A stretch of DNA of 64,000 nucleotides from Sphingomonas aerophila (lineage in GTDB: Bacteria > Pseudomonadota > Alphaproteobacteria > Sphingomonadales > Sphingomonadaceae), in NCBI RefSeq assembly GCF_014199305.1, contig NZ_JACIJK010000004.1:271151-335150 (forward strand), read 5' to 3'. Below, piece by piece: positions 1 to 11,906 of the stretch. A program made the translations under genes and the position numbers. A model generated the notes under the pieces. It was not told the origin of the DNA and ran no database searches. It saw nothing but the letters and a program-made list of their open reading frames with translations. Every line of letters begins with the position of its first letter. The stretch's first letter is position 1.

Positions 1-642
1 GATTTCGTGACGGCGAACGGCGGCGTGCCCGCGACCCTCGGCTATCGTGGCTACACCCACTCCACCTGCATCTCGATCAACCATGTCGTGTGCCACGGTA
101 TCCCGTCCGAAAAGACGCTGAAGTCGGGCGACATCGTCAATGTCGACGTGACCCCGATCGTCGATGGTTGGCATGGCGACACCAGCCGCATGTACCTGAT
201 CGGCGACGTGCCGCTTCGCGCCAAGCGGCTGGTCGAGGTCACCTATGAGTGCCTGATGATCGGCATCGAGCAGGCGAAGCCCGGCAACCGCATGGGCGAT
301 GTCGCCAACGCGATCCAGCGCCACGCGGAGAAGCACCGCTTCGGCGTCGTTCGCGACTTCTGCGGCCACGGCCTTGGCCGCCTGTTCCATGACGCGCCGG
401 AGGTGGTTCATGTCGGGCGTCCCGGCACCGGACCGGAGCTTCGCCCCGGCATGATCTTCACCATCGAACCGATGATCAACATCGGCCGTCCCGACGTGAA
501 GCTGCTGGACGATGGTTGGACCGCCGTCACCCGCGATCGTTCGCTGTCTGCGCAGTTCGAACACTCGATCGGCATCACGGAAACCGGGTGTGAGATCTTC
601 ACGCTCAGCCCCGCCGGCTACAACCAGCCACCTTACCAATAA
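1..642 (+). CDS. map: Methionine aminopeptidase type I, 5'-truncated by window edge
   Basis: Removes the initiator methionine from nascent proteins in the cytosol. The reading frame is open from base 1, so the true start lies upstream. About 213 codons of a usual 250-280 are present. Metal-ligand signatures of the pita-bread fold are visible: the Asp pair in VDVTPIVDGWHGDTSRM, the His in GHGLGRLFHDAPEV, the Glu in FTIEPMI, and the final Glu near QFEHSIGITETG. HDAPEV is typical of bacterial type I enzymes. Stop TAA at 640-642. The next gene begins 14 bases on in the same direction. The family assignment is secure; only the N-terminus is missing. Confidence 0.97.
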   Translation, partial: DFVTANGGVPATLGYRGYTHSTCISINHVVCHGIPSEKTLKSGDIVNVDVTPIVDGWHGDTSRMYLIGDVPLRAKRLVEVTYECLMIGIEQAKPGNRMGDVANAIQRHAEKHRFGVVRDFCGHGLGRLFHDAPEVVHVGRPGTGPELRPGMIFTIEPMINIGRPDVKLLDDGWTAVTRDRSLSAQFEHSIGITETGCEIFTLSPAGYNQPPYQ

Positions 643-656
643 GAAGCTCCCGCTTG

Positions 657-1652
657 ATGGCTGCCCTGTTCAGGCGTATCGACCGCTATAGCCTCCTGTT
701 GCTTGCCACCGTCCTGCTGGCGACCGTGCTGCCGTGTCGCGGGCAGGTTGCGAGCGGGTTGGGGATCGTCACCTTCGCCGCGATCGCCCTGTTGTTCTTC
801 CTGCACGGCGCCAAGCTGTCGCGCGACGCCATCATCGCAGGCATGACGAACTGGCGCCTGCACCTGCTGGTGCTTGCGATCACCTTTGTCGCTTTTCCCC
901 TGCTGGGTCTCGCCTTCCATGCGGGGACGGTGGCGGTGCTGGCGCCGACGCTTGCCGCCGGCCTACTGTTCCTGACGCTGCTGCCGTCCACCGTTCAATC
1001 CTCGATTGCGTTCACCTCCATGGCGCGGGGCAACGTGCCCGCGGCGGTGTGCAGCGCGTCGGCCTCCAACCTTCTCGGCATCCTGCTCACGCCCCTGCTG
1101 GTTGCAGGATTGATGGGCGGCACGGCCCACGTCTCCCTTGGTGAGGTGCGGACCATCGCGGGGCAGCTGCTCCTCCCCTTCGTCCTTGGCCATCTGTCGC
1201 GGCCGTGGACGGCCGGTTTGGTCGATCGCCACAAGGCGGTGCTGTCCTTGGTCGACCGCGGATCCGTGCTGCTCGTCGTGTACACGGCGTTCAGCGCTGC
1301 GGTGGTTGAGGGGCTTTGGACGCGTGTGCCCGCCTGGCAGTTGCTGCTGGTGCTGCTTTTCAGCGCGCTGCTCCTCGCGATCGTCATGATCGGGACCAGC
1401 ATTCTGGCAAAGCGGCTCGGCTTCGATCGTGCCGACTCGATCGCTATCCTGTTCTGCGGTTCCAAGAAGAGCCTGGCGTCGGGCGTTCCGATGGCCGGGG
1501 TGCTGTTCCCGGCTGCACAGGTCGGCGCGATCATCCTGCCGCTGATGATTTTTCACCAGCTTCAGCTCCTCGTCTGCGCCAGCGTGGCGCAGCGCTATGC
1601 GGGAAACCAGCCGACCGAGCGAACCGTTCAAGAGGCTGCGCTCGCCAGCTAG
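657..1652 (+). CDS. Bile acid:sodium symporter family (YfeH-like) transporter
   Basis: Integral membrane protein of about 331 residues with roughly ten hydrophobic segments, matching the SBF/YfeH group (PF13593-type). Such proteins are secondary transporters; the substrate of this subgroup is not settled. Family-like stretches include the N-terminal TVLLATVLPCRG, the pseudo-symmetric LLPSTVQSSIAFTSMARGN around residue 110, and CGSKKSLASGVPMAGVLF near residue 270. A TTG lies one codon before the ATG at 657; I chose the ATG. It follows map by 14 bases and may be co-transcribed with it, although no functional link is known. Confidence 0.85.
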   Translation: MAALFRRIDRYSLLLLATVLLATVLPCRGQVASGLGIVTFAAIALLFFLHGAKLSRDAIIAGMTNWRLHLLVLAITFVAFPLLGLAFHAGTVAVLAPTLAAGLLFLTLLPSTVQSSIAFTSMARGNVPAAVCSASASNLLGILLTPLLVAGLMGGTAHVSLGEVRTIAGQLLLPFVLGHLSRPWTAGLVDRHKAVLSLVDRGSVLLVVYTAFSAAVVEGLWTRVPAWQLLLVLLFSALLLAIVMIGTSILAKRLGFDRADSIAILFCGSKKSLASGVPMAGVLFPAAQVGAIILPLMIFHQLQLLVCASVAQRYAGNQPTERTVQEAALAS

Positions 1653-1711
1653 GACCGGTTAAACGTGTCGGGCAGGATGACGAGCCGCTTTCCGCTCGCT
1701 AAGGCGCCCGC

Positions 1712-3955
<2,244 letters not shown>

Positions 3956-3958
3956 GGC

Positions 3959-4396
3959 TTAGCCGGCGCGTCCGAACCCTCCGGGCGCGCGGCGGCCGAA
4001 ACCGCCGGCAACCGGACGCCGCTCCTTCAACGGGTTCGACTCGCGCTCGAGCAGCGACAGCGTCGCCTCGAAGCAGGGGCGCAGCTTCACCACATGCTCA
4101 AGCGCCTGATCGGGCGTATCCTGCTTTTCCACGCAGTCCCGACCGATGGTTTCGATATGCTCGGCTAGCGCCGCCAGCGGCTCGGCGCCGAACTGACGCG
4201 CTTCTCCCTTCAGCGTATGCGCAGGGATGACCAGCGCGGCGGCATTGCCCCCGCGCATCGCTGCCTCGATCGCTGCGACCGATTTAACGCCGTCCTCGCG
4301 GAAATAGCCAAGAATGCGGACGAAGCCCGCGCCCAGCTCGGCACGTGCCTTGCTGAAAGCGGTCCAATCGACCAACGTGTTGCCTTCGAACGACAC
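3959..4396 (-). CDS. Hpt domain phosphotransfer protein
   Basis: Small cytosolic protein of about 145 residues with a histidine phosphotransfer motif, HTLKGEARQFG, followed by a helix typical of Hpt four-helix bundles (LAALAEHIE). Such proteins relay phosphate between hybrid kinases and response regulators. No kinase or regulator is adjacent, so it looks like an orphan relay. The C-terminus is a Gly/Arg-rich tail (GGFGRRAPGGFGRAG). I prefer the GTG at 4396 because GGAGGA sits seven bases before it; the ATG at 4411 overlaps that ribosome site and has none of its own. Confidence 0.82.
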   Translation of the reverse strand: MSFEGNTLVDWTAFSKARAELGAGFVRILGYFREDGVKSVAAIEAAMRGGNAAALVIPAHTLKGEARQFGAEPLAALAEHIETIGRDCVEKQDTPDQALEHVVKLRPCFEATLSLLERESNPLKERRPVAGGFGRRAPGGFGRAG

Positions 4397-4485
4397 CCTG
4401 TTCTCCTCCATCGGGCCGCGACTGACCGAGGGTTCGCTCAGGGTGTTAGCGCTCCAAATGTAAAAACTCGGTTGCTGCCCGTTGA

Positions 4486-5856
4486 TTAGTCCGCCTTTTC
4501 GAAAGGGTTTTTCGGCGCCCTGAGGGTAAGGCGGATCGGCACGGCACCAAATCCAAGTTCCCGTCGCATCGAGTTGACGAGGTACCGTTCGTAGCTTGCG
4601 GGCACCTGGTCGACCCGGGTTCCGAATATAACGAAGCTAGGCGGGCGGGTCTTGATCTGCGTGACATAGCGCATCTTGATCCGCTTGCCGCCAGGAGCGG
4701 GCGGCGGGTTCGCCTCCAGCGCGCGCTCGAACCAGCGGTTGAGCTCGCCCGTCCCGACCCGCTTTGACCATGCCGCGCGGGTTTCGAAGGCTGCCTGTAT
4801 AAGGACATCCAGCCCCTTGCCGGTCGCCCCGGACACCGTCAGCAACGGCACCCCCTTGACCTGGCTCAACCCGTCTTCCAGTGCCTTGCGCACGCCGTTG
4901 AACAGCGACGACGCGTTTTCGGCGACGTCCCATTTGTTCAGCGCGATGACGAGCGCCCGGCCCTCCTCCAGCACCCGGTCGGCAATGCGCAAATCCTGCG
5001 ACTCCAGCCCCAGCGTCGCGTCGAGGAGCAGCACGACGACCTCTGCGAAGTCGACGGCGCGCAACGCGTCCGCGACCGACAGTTTTTCGAGCTTGTCCTG
5101 CACCTTGGCGCGTTTGCGCATCCCGGCGGTGTCGATCAGCCTGACCTGACGTTCATGCCCCTCCCGGTCGGTCCATAGCCAGTCGACCGAGATGGAATCG
5201 CGCGTGATCCCAGCCTCCGGCCCGGTGATCAGGCGATCCTCGCCGAGCAACTTGTTGACCAGCGTCGACTTGCCCGCGTTGGGGCGACCCACGATTGCAA
5301 GCTTCAGCGGGGCGTCCAGGCTCTCGTTATCCTCGACCTCCTCGGGCTGGTCCTCACGCTCCAGGTGGGGCAGCAGCGCTTCGAACAGATCGGCCACGCC
5401 CTCGCCATGCTCGGCAGACAGCTGCACGGGATCTCCGAACCCTAAGGCGAGCGATTCAAGAATGCCCTGCTCGCCCGCGCGCCCTTCCGCCTTGTTCGCG
5501 ACGAGCACGACGGGGGTGGACGACCCGCGCAGCCAGCGGGCGATCTCCTCGTCCAGCGGCACGATCCCGGCGCGGGCGTCGATCATGAAAAGCGCCACGT
5601 CCGCTTCGTCGATCGCCGCCTGGGTCTGGCGGCGCATACGCCCGGGGAGCGAGTCGGGATCTTCATCCTCGTAACCGGCCGTATCCATGATGCGGAAGTC
5701 GAGGCCGAGGAGATGCGCTTCGCCCTCCCGCCGGTCACGGGTGACGCCCGGCCGGTCATCGACCAGGGCCAGGCGCTTGCCGACGAGACGATTGAACAGC
5801 GTCGACTTGCCGACATTGGGTCGGCCGACGATCGCGACAGTTGGAAGTGATGCCAT
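4486..5856 (-). CDS. der: Ribosome-associated GTPase Der (EngA)
   Basis: Tandem-GTPase essential for 50S ribosomal subunit maturation. The 456-residue product has two G domains: G1 GRPNVGKST (11-19) with DTAGY near 60, and a second GRPNAGKST around 190 with [11 protein letters not shown] and NKWD further on, followed by the KH-like C-terminal domain ending in [13 protein letters not shown]. Length and order match the family. It lies 50 bases downstream of bamB in the order TPR protein-bamB-der, a widely conserved arrangement (yfgM-bamB-der in enterobacteria). Confidence 0.98.
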   Translation of the reverse strand: MASLPTVAIVGRPNVGKSTLFNRLVGKRLALVDDRPGVTRDRREGEAHLLGLDFRIMDTAGYEDEDPDSLPGRMRRQTQAAIDEADVALFMIDARAGIVPLDEEIARWLRGSSTPVVLVANKAEGRAGEQGILESLALGFGDPVQLSAEHGEGVADLFEALLPHLEREDQPEEVEDNESLDAPLKLAIVGRPNAGKSTLVNKLLGEDRLITGPEAGITRDSISVDWLWTDREGHERQVRLIDTAGMRKRAKVQDKLEKLSVADALRAVDFAEVVVLLLDATLGLESQDLRIADRVLEEGRALVIALNKWDVAENASSLFNGVRKALEDGLSQVKGVPLLTVSGATGKGLDVLIQAAFETRAAWSKRVGTGELNRWFERALEANPPPAPGGKRIKMRYVTQIKTRPPSFVIFGTRVDQVPASYERYLVNSMRRELGFGAVPIRLTLRAPKNPFEKAD

Positions 5857-5906
5857 CGCGCCGCCTTACGCGCGCTGGCGGTCACGGCAAGGGCGAGTGC
5901 CGCTTA

Positions 5907-7244
5907 TCAGCGATACGCGGTGATTCGTCCCTTGCCATCCAGCGTGTACAGCGTCTGACTCGCGACTACCGGTGCCAGGGTGAAGGGGGTCTTGCCCTTC
6001 ATCGTGGACTGGATCGTGCCATCGGTCGCCGAAACATAGCCGATCTGCCCCTCGCTATTGGTCAGGATCAAGCGCCCGCCGGCCAGAACCGGACCAAACC
6101 AGGTGATCTGCCCCGTCTTCTTCTTCTGATTACGGAAGCGCGGCAGCTGCGCTATCCAGCGGGCCTTGCCGTTCGACCGCGTCAGGCACACCAAGCGCGC
6201 GTCGTCGGTGACGACGTACAGCCACTCGCCCACGATCCAGGGCGTCGAAATGCCGGCGAAGTTCTGCTCCCACAGCCGCTGCCCGGTCGCGAGATCCAGG
6301 CTGACCATGCGCCCGCCCTGCCCCACGGCATAGACCCGGCCTTCATCAATCACCGGATCGGCGTCGATGTCGGCAAGGCTCGACACGGAAGTGGTGATCG
6401 AGGTGCGCGACAGCGCATCCTGCCACAGCACCCGGCCATTTTCGTACCGATAGGCGTTCAGCTCTCCGCTGGAGAAGCCGGTCACCACCGTGCCCTGGCT
6501 GGACGCGGGGGCGGCAACACCGAACACCCCCTGTGTCTCCAGCGTCCCAGCCTGCTGCCACAGTACCTTGCCGTCATTCTGGCCCAGCGCAAACAACTGG
6601 TTGTCCTGGCTCAGCACATAGACGTTGCCATTAGCGACGGTGGGAGAGCCGCGCAGCGGCCCGCCCGGCTTCGCACGCCAGATCTCCTTGCCGTCAGCCG
6701 CCGACAGCGCAACGACATCGCCCAGGCCATCGGTCGCGTAAACGTTGTTGTCGTCATAGCTGACGCCGCCACCAAAGCGCGACCCCCGGTTCGCCTTGTC
6801 CTGCGACAGGGACACCGTCCACAGCGGGCGACCCGTGTCGGCGGCCATGGCGTGGACGGTCGCATCGACGTCGATGACAAACAGCTTGTTGTCCGCGATC
6901 ACCGGGGCCGCGGCCAGGCGTTCACGGTTGGAACCGCCGTTGATTGTGGCCTGCCAGACCTGTGACGGCGACGCGGCCAGCGCGAGGTGACCCATCGACT
7001 TGGCCGCGTTGCCGCCATTTTGTGCCCAGTTGTCGTTGGGCGCCGGCGCGGGCAGCGAAATCTGGATGTTCGCGATCGTGGGATCAGTCTCGACTGCGTT
7101 TTCGGACATCAGGATCGGTACGCGATTGCCAACGGTGGGAGTCTTTTTGGGACCCATCTTGAACACGCCGCATCCGCCCAACGCCAGCAGCGCTGTCGCC
7201 GCGACGCCGGCGCGCATGGCGCTGCCCCGCTTCAGGAACTTCAT
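5907..7244 (-). CDS. bamB: Outer membrane assembly lipoprotein BamB-like (PQQ beta-propeller)
   Basis: Periplasmic beta-propeller lipoprotein of the BAM complex that inserts outer-membrane proteins. The 445-residue product starts with a signal peptide and a lipobox, LGGCG, with the Cys near residue 25. Repeated propeller blades carry the W-G-x-[LV] style motif (RPLWTVSL, GKEIWRAKPGG, GRVLWQDAL, GQRLWEQNF). The ATG overlaps the TGA of the upstream TPR gene by four bases (ATGA), indicating translational coupling. Gene order with der supports the BamB assignment over other PQQ-repeat proteins. Confidence 0.92.
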   Translation of the reverse strand: MKFLKRGSAMRAGVAATALLALGGCGVFKMGPKKTPTVGNRVPILMSENAVETDPTIANIQISLPAPAPNDNWAQNGGNAAKSMGHLALAASPSQVWQATINGGSNRERLAAAPVIADNKLFVIDVDATVHAMAADTGRPLWTVSLSQDKANRGSRFGGGVSYDDNNVYATDGLGDVVALSAADGKEIWRAKPGGPLRGSPTVANGNVYVLSQDNQLFALGQNDGKVLWQQAGTLETQGVFGVAAPASSQGTVVTGFSSGELNAYRYENGRVLWQDALSRTSITTSVSSLADIDADPVIDEGRVYAVGQGGRMVSLDLATGQRLWEQNFAGISTPWIVGEWLYVVTDDARLVCLTRSNGKARWIAQLPRFRNQKKKTGQITWFGPVLAGGRLILTNSEGQIGYVSATDGTIQSTMKGKTPFTLAPVVASQTLYTLDGKGRITAYR

Positions 7245-7942
7245 TGCGACTTGTTATCCTTGCTGTCGGCGATGGCATCGACGCCCATCGCGCCCGCCAT
7301 CTGAACCGTGCGTTGACGAATGGTGGCCGGCACGTCCGGATCGTTGGCGATCTGGCCGAGCATCTGCCCTGCGAGGTCGCGACGGCCCATGCGGAGCTGC
7401 GCAATCGCCACCATCTCCCCCGCACTGCCGAAGAACGGATTGCCCTTTACCGCCAGCGAACGAAGCCGCTCCACGACCACCTGCGGGCGCAGCGTATCGA
7501 ACTCTGCCGCCGTCTGCCGCACCAGCGCCAGGTCGCGCAGCGGCTGGCCGATCGAACTGTCCCCAGCGATCGCAGCGAACTTTGCGGCTGCCCCCTTGGT
7601 GTCCTTCTTCTCCAAGAGCAGGTCGGCTTGGGTCGCAAGGGCCGATGCCCGAATGCCCGGCCGGCTAGAGCTTGCCAGCGAGTTGAGGACAGGCTGCGCG
7701 GTCTGGGTCTTTTCCTCGCCAAGCGCGCGATACGCGTCGGCCAGTTTCTCACCTTCGGCGCCAGCGACCTGTTCGCGATGGTGCTGCCAGTAAAGCCAGC
7801 CGCCGAACAGGGAGAGCGCCGCGATGATCCCGACGATCAACCACCGCCCATGGCGTTCCCAGAACGTCGCGAGCTGGTCACGGCGCAGCTCTTCATCGAC
7901 TTCGCGCAGGAAAGCTTCATTCGATTGCGGTGTGATGGCCAA
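7241..7942 (-). CDS. YfgM-like TPR membrane protein
   Basis: Single-pass inner membrane protein of about 233 residues. It has a short cytoplasmic N-terminus rich in charge (EVDEELRRDQLATFWERHG), one transmembrane segment (about 35-52) and a periplasmic TPR-like helical repeat region. In enterobacteria YfgM associates with the SecYEG/PpiD translocon and neighbours bamB, as here. I chose TTG at 7942 because GGAG lies seven bases upstream and the resulting N-terminus (AITPQSNEAFLREVDEEL) looks typical; an earlier TTG at 7963 would add seven residues. The stop overlaps the bamB start by four bases. Confidence 0.85.
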   Translation of the reverse strand: MAITPQSNEAFLREVDEELRRDQLATFWERHGRWLIVGIIAALSLFGGWLYWQHHREQVAGAEGEKLADAYRALGEEKTQTAQPVLNSLASSSRPGIRASALATQADLLLEKKDTKGAAAKFAAIAGDSSIGQPLRDLALVRQTAAEFDTLRPQVVVERLRSLAVKGNPFFGSAGEMVAIAQLRMGRRDLAGQMLGQIANDPDVPATIRQRTVQMAGAMGVDAIADSKDNKSQ

Positions 7943-8052
7943 CAAATGGCTCCGGATGATCAAAAGACAGGAACGGCGGGAGCATTAAGCGGGGAGCGGC
8001 CGTCCCGCAATGGGGACTGATATGGATCGCGCTGGCGACCCGGCCGCCGCCC

Positions 8053-8913
8053 TTAACCGCGGGGGGCGTAGACCTGGTCGGGACCGGGGAAGGTCCGGTC
8101 GCGTACCTCGGCAGCATAGGTTTCGGCGGCGGCGGTGATCCGCCCCGCCAGATCCTCGTATCGCTTCACGAACCGGGGCGTGCGCTCGAACATCCCCAGC
8201 ATGTCTTCCGCGACCAGTACCTGCCCGTCGCACGTGGCGGAGGCCCCGATCCCGATGACGGGACATTCGACCGCCCTGGTGATCTCGATCGCGATCGGCT
8301 CGACCACGCCTTCGACGACGACGGCAAAGGCACCCGCTTTTGCGATGGCACGCGCGTCGTCGATGATCTGTCCTGCCTCCTCTTGTGTGCGGCCCCGCGC
8401 ACCATAGCCACCCAGCGCATTGACCGACTGTGGTGTCAAACCGACATGCCCCATCACCGGAACGCCGCGGCGCGTCAGAAAGCGTACGGTGTCCGCCATC
8501 TCCGTGCCGCCTTCCAGCTTCACCGCAGCCGCGCCCGTCTGCTTCAGCAGGAACGCCGCATTGTCGAATGCGCTCTCGGGTGACCCTTCGTAGCTGCCAA
8601 AGGGCATGTCGATGACCACCACCGCATGATAGCTGCCGCGCACCACCGCCGCCCCATGCGCCGCCATCATCTCCAGCGTCACCGGCACCGTGGAGGGCAA
8701 TCCGTAAATGACCTGGCCCAGGCTGTCGCCAACGAGCAGCATGTCGCAATGCGGGTCCAGCAGCTGGGCAGTCCGGACCGTGTACGCCGTCAGCATGACC
8801 AGCGGCGTGCCACCCTTCTGGCGACGGATGGCGGGAATGGTCAGCCGCTTGAGCGGCGCCGAAACGGGCGTTGCGCGGCTGGTGGAAGTATCGATGGTGT
8901 AGGTGGTGGACAT
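8053..8913 (-). CDS. panB: 3-methyl-2-oxobutanoate hydroxymethyltransferase
   Basis: First committed enzyme of pantothenate synthesis: transfers a hydroxymethyl group from 5,10-methylene-THF to alpha-ketoisovalerate. The 286 residues form the expected TIM barrel, with [12 protein letters not shown] (metal-binding Asp and phosphate region), [13 protein letters not shown], the catalytic Glu within [11 protein letters not shown], and [14 protein letters not shown] near the C-terminus. No panC or panD is adjacent. The gene heads the minus-strand group leading into the TPR-bamB-der genes, with a 110-base gap, so co-transcription is possible but unproven. Confidence 0.97.
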   Translation of the reverse strand: MSTTYTIDTSTSRATPVSAPLKRLTIPAIRRQKGGTPLVMLTAYTVRTAQLLDPHCDMLLVGDSLGQVIYGLPSTVPVTLEMMAAHGAAVVRGSYHAVVVIDMPFGSYEGSPESAFDNAAFLLKQTGAAAVKLEGGTEMADTVRFLTRRGVPVMGHVGLTPQSVNALGGYGARGRTQEEAGQIIDDARAIAKAGAFAVVVEGVVEPIAIEITRAVECPVIGIGASATCDGQVLVAEDMLGMFERTPRFVKRYEDLAGRITAAAETYAAEVRDRTFPGPDQVYAPRG

Positions 8914-8937
8914 GGCGTCGCCTCTACCTCCCCGGCG

Positions 8938-9372
8938 TCACCCGATCCAGCGCCGCCGTCGCGCCAAGCTCGCAAGCCAGATCGAGAAAAGAGCAAGCAA
9001 GGCAATCACGATTGGCAACCCGGCGGCCGGACCAAAGCCCTTGGCGGCGATAATGTCTGTCGCGCCAAGCACATAACCGAACAGCACCACCACGAAGACG
9101 AGGGACGCAACATAAAGGGGTTGCGCCGCGCGCCGCCGCATCAACAACGCCAAGCTGCCGAGCAGGCCCGTGACCGTAGCAAGGCCGTATGCCCAGACCG
9201 TCCAGCCCGGCTGAGAGGCCCGAAGCTGCCGATCAAAATCCGACATCCTCGTCACCATCTCGGGCGTCATCATCCGGTCGGCGACAAAGCCGCCAACACC
9301 AATCAGCCCCCAGACAAGCAACAGAACGCCCGCCACCCAGAACCAGACCGGCGGCTTGACCGATGTCCGCAT
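8938..9372 (-). CDS. Four-helix membrane protein, unknown function
   Basis: Predicted inner membrane protein of 144 residues with four hydrophobic segments (about 9-30, 58-78, 86-106, 116-136) and a C-terminal Arg cluster (ASLARRRRWIG) that would sit in the cytosol. The loop between the first two segments contains MTPEMVTRMSDFDRQLRASQPGW, shown here in part only as a landmark (residues about 35-58). No catalytic motif is seen. It lies 24 bases upstream of panB on the same strand and probably shares its transcript. I do not recognise a functional family. Confidence 0.72.
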   Translation of the reverse strand: MRTSVKPPVWFWVAGVLLLVWGLIGVGGFVADRMMTPEMVTRMSDFDRQLRASQPGWTVWAYGLATVTGLLGSLALLMRRRAAQPLYVASLVFVVVLFGYVLGATDIIAAKGFGPAAGLPIVIALLALFSIWLASLARRRRWIG

Positions 9373-9426
9373 GACATTTCTCCCGTCACGGACAGGATGC
9401 GCGCCGCCACCATCTCTGGCAAGCGG

Positions 9427-9771
9427 TCAGCAGAGCGCGCGCGCCCAGGCGTCCGGGTCGAAACCGACAAACAGTTCGTCCCCACTCTCAACCACCGGGC
9501 GCTTGATCGTGGACGGGTGCGCCAGCATGATTGCGATGGCGCGATCTGCGTTCAGGTCGCTTCGTGCCTCCTCGGGCAGGGCACGAAAGCTGGTCCCGCG
9601 CCGGTTCAGCACCACTTCCCACCCCAGCCGCTCGACCCAGGCGCGGACACGCTCGGCCGGAACCCCCGCCTTGCGATAGTCATGGAACGCGTGCTCGATC
9701 CCTTGTGTGCCAAGCCAGGCACGGGCCTTCTTCATCGTATCGCAATTCGGAATGCCGTAGATCGTCGTCAT
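9427..9771 (-). CDS. ArsC/Spx-like (YffB-type) thioredoxin-fold protein
   Basis: A 114-residue thioredoxin-fold protein beginning MTTIYGIPNCDTMKKA, the single-cysteine CDT(M/V)KKA signature of the YffB/ArsC-family. Canonical arsenate reductases use a Cys plus three downstream Arg residues; here the later PSTIKRPVVE segment is conserved, as in YffB, whose physiological role is not firmly known (glutathione-dependent reductase activity has been suggested for the family). An in-frame upstream extension to 9969 is rejected because it is Arg-rich and overlaps the divergent nadE promoter region. No ars genes adjoin it. Confidence 0.85.
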   Translation of the reverse strand: MTTIYGIPNCDTMKKARAWLGTQGIEHAFHDYRKAGVPAERVRAWVERLGWEVVLNRRGTSFRALPEEARSDLNADRAIAIMLAHPSTIKRPVVESGDELFVGFDPDAWARALC

Positions 9772-9851
9772 GCCGGCCACATGCCGACGGGTTGCATTCC
9801 CGGCAAGCAGCTTGGCTACCGATCGCGTGGCTTGCGCGTTAGAGCGGCACC

Positions 9852-11906
9852 ATGACGCATCCCTTCTACGCACTCGCCAGCCACAACATGCTTCGCGTCG
9901 CCGCCGCGACACCCCCGGCCAGCGTTGGAGACACCCGCGCCAACGCCGACGCCACGATAGCGCTCGCAAAGGAGGCTGACGCGCAAGGCGTCGACCTGCT
10001 CGTCTTCCCGGAACTGAACCTCACCTCCTACGCGATTGACGACCTGCACATGCAGACGGCGCAGCAGCGCGCGACGCTGGCAGCGGTGGAGGCGGTGCGT
10101 GCCGCGAGCGAGGGCCTGACCCCCGTGCTGCTGGTCGGGGCAGCGCTGGTGAGGAACGGACGCCTGTTCAATTGCGCCCTGGCGATCAGCCGCGGGCGCG
10201 TACTGGGCGTCGTCCCGAAGACCTTCCTGCCCAACTACCGCGAATATTACGAAAAGCGCTGGTTCGCGAGCGGCATGGGCCTGACCGGGCTCACCATCGA
10301 CCTGAACGGAGAGGCCGTACCGTTCGGCACCGACCTGTTGTTCGAGGCAGCGGACCGACCCGGCTTCGTCGTTCACGCGGAGATCTGCGAGGATTACTGG
10401 GCCCCCACGCCGCCCTCCACCGCCGGCTCGCTTGCGGGGGCGCTGGTGTGCTGCAACCTGTCCGCGTCGAACATCATCATCGGCAAGGCGCGCGAACGCA
10501 TGCTGCTGGCCGCGGCCCAGTCCGCCCGCACGGCGACCGCCTATATCTATTCCGCCGCGGGCATCGGGGAAAGCACCACCGACCTCGCCTGGGACGGCCA
10601 GGGCTTTGTCTACGAACTCGGCGAGTTGCTGGTCGAGTCGGAGCGCTTTTGTCGCCGGCCCGAGCTGGCCGTCGCCGATGTCGACCTGGAACGGCTCACG
10701 CAGGAGCGCCTGCGCAATGGCACCTTCAGCGACGCCGCACGCGCGCTGGGCCACCCCGAGCAGCAGTTCCGCCGGATCAGGTTCGAACATGGGGTCGCAC
10801 CCCGGGACATCGGCCTCATCCGCGACGTCCGCCGCTTCCCCTTCGTCCCCAACGCCCCCGAAAAGCGCGACGAGGACTGCTACGAAGCCTTCAACATTCA
10901 GGTGGAGGGCATCGCCAAGCGCCTGTCCGCCGCAGGTTCAGGCAAGATCGTGATCGGCGTGTCGGGCGGGCTCGACTCGACCCACGCCCTCATCGTCGCG
11001 GCCAAGGCGATGGATCGCCTCGGCAAGCCGCGTACCGACATTCTCGGCTTCACCATGCCCGGCTTCGCGACCGGCGAGGGGACAAAGGCGAATGCTTGGG
11101 CGCTGATGAACGCGCTCGGCATCACGGGCGAGGAGATCGACATCCGTCCCGGCGCCAGGGCGATGCTGGAGGAGATGAAGCACCCGTTCGGCCGTGGCGA
11201 GCCGGTCTATGACGTGACGTTCGAGAATGTGCAGGCGGGGCTCCGCACCGACTATCTGTTCCGCCTCGCCAACCAGCGCGCAGGCATGGTGCTCGGCACC
11301 GGCGACCTGTCCGAACTGGCGCTTGGCTGGTGCACCTATGGCGTTGGCGACCAGATGAGCCATTATGCGGTAAACGCCGGCGTCCCCAAGACGCTGATCC
11401 AGTTCCTGATCCGCTGGTGCATCCGGACGCACCAATATGACGAGGCGACAGACGCCGTGCTCGACGCGATCCTGTCACAGGAGATCAGCCCCGAACTGGT
11501 GCCCGCCGACGCCGACACCGGCGCGATGCAAAGCACGGAGGACGCGATTGGCCCCTATGCGCTCAACGACTTCTTCGCCCATTACGTGATCCGCCACGGG
11601 CTGGCGCCGTCCAAGATCGCGTTCCTCGCCTGGCATGCCTGGCGCAATGCCGGGGCGGGCAAGTGGCCGGCCGACTTTCCGGAAGACGGGCGGGTCGCCT
11701 ACGACCTGCCAACGATCCGGCACTGGCTTGAACGCTTCCTGCACCGCTTCTTCCGCCTCAGCCAGTTCAAGCGCTCAGCTATCCCGAACGGGCCCAAGGT
11801 GTCCGCCGGCGGCGCCCTGTCGCCCCGCGGTGATTGGCGCGCACCGTCCGACGGCACTGCAAAGAGCTGGCTGGAAGAGCTCGCCGCCAACGTGCCCGCG
11901 GACTAG
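9852..11906 (+). CDS. nadE: Glutamine-dependent NAD+ synthetase
   Basis: Final step of NAD+ synthesis: amidates deamido-NAD+ using ammonia released from glutamine. The 684-residue two-domain architecture resembles the long actinobacterial/alphaproteobacterial form. The N-terminal nitrilase-like glutaminase domain shows the catalytic Glu region ([10 protein letters not shown]), Lys ([18 protein letters not shown]) and nucleophile Cys about 179 (AEICEDYW). The C-terminal synthetase has the P-loop SGGLDST about 371-377 and [12 protein letters not shown]. Transcribed divergently from the ArsC-like gene. Its stop overlaps the stop of the convergent dehydrogenase gene within one CTAG. Confidence 0.97.
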   Translation: MTHPFYALASHNMLRVAAATPPASVGDTRANADATIALAKEADAQGVDLLVFPELNLTSYAIDDLHMQTAQQRATLAAVEAVRAASEGLTPVLLVGAALVRNGRLFNCALAISRGRVLGVVPKTFLPNYREYYEKRWFASGMGLTGLTIDLNGEAVPFGTDLLFEAADRPGFVVHAEICEDYWAPTPPSTAGSLAGALVCCNLSASNIIIGKARERMLLAAAQSARTATAYIYSAAGIGESTTDLAWDGQGFVYELGELLVESERFCRRPELAVADVDLERLTQERLRNGTFSDAARALGHPEQQFRRIRFEHGVAPRDIGLIRDVRRFPFVPNAPEKRDEDCYEAFNIQVEGIAKRLSAAGSGKIVIGVSGGLDSTHALIVAAKAMDRLGKPRTDILGFTMPGFATGEGTKANAWALMNALGITGEEIDIRPGARAMLEEMKHPFGRGEPVYDVTFENVQAGLRTDYLFRLANQRAGMVLGTGDLSELALGWCTYGVGDQMSHYAVNAGVPKTLIQFLIRWCIRTHQYDEATDAVLDAILSQEISPELVPADADTGAMQSTEDAIGPYALNDFFAHYVIRHGLAPSKIAFLAWHAWRNAGAGKWPADFPEDGRVAYDLPTIRHWLERFLHRFFRLSQFKRSAIPNGPKVSAGGALSPRGDWRAPSDGTAKSWLEELAANVPAD

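Noticed and set aside
9427..9771. Arsenate reductase arsC linked to the arsH relic
   Set aside because: The protein is of the YffB/Spx-like type with a single CDT motif, lies 45 kb away and is not in an ars operon.
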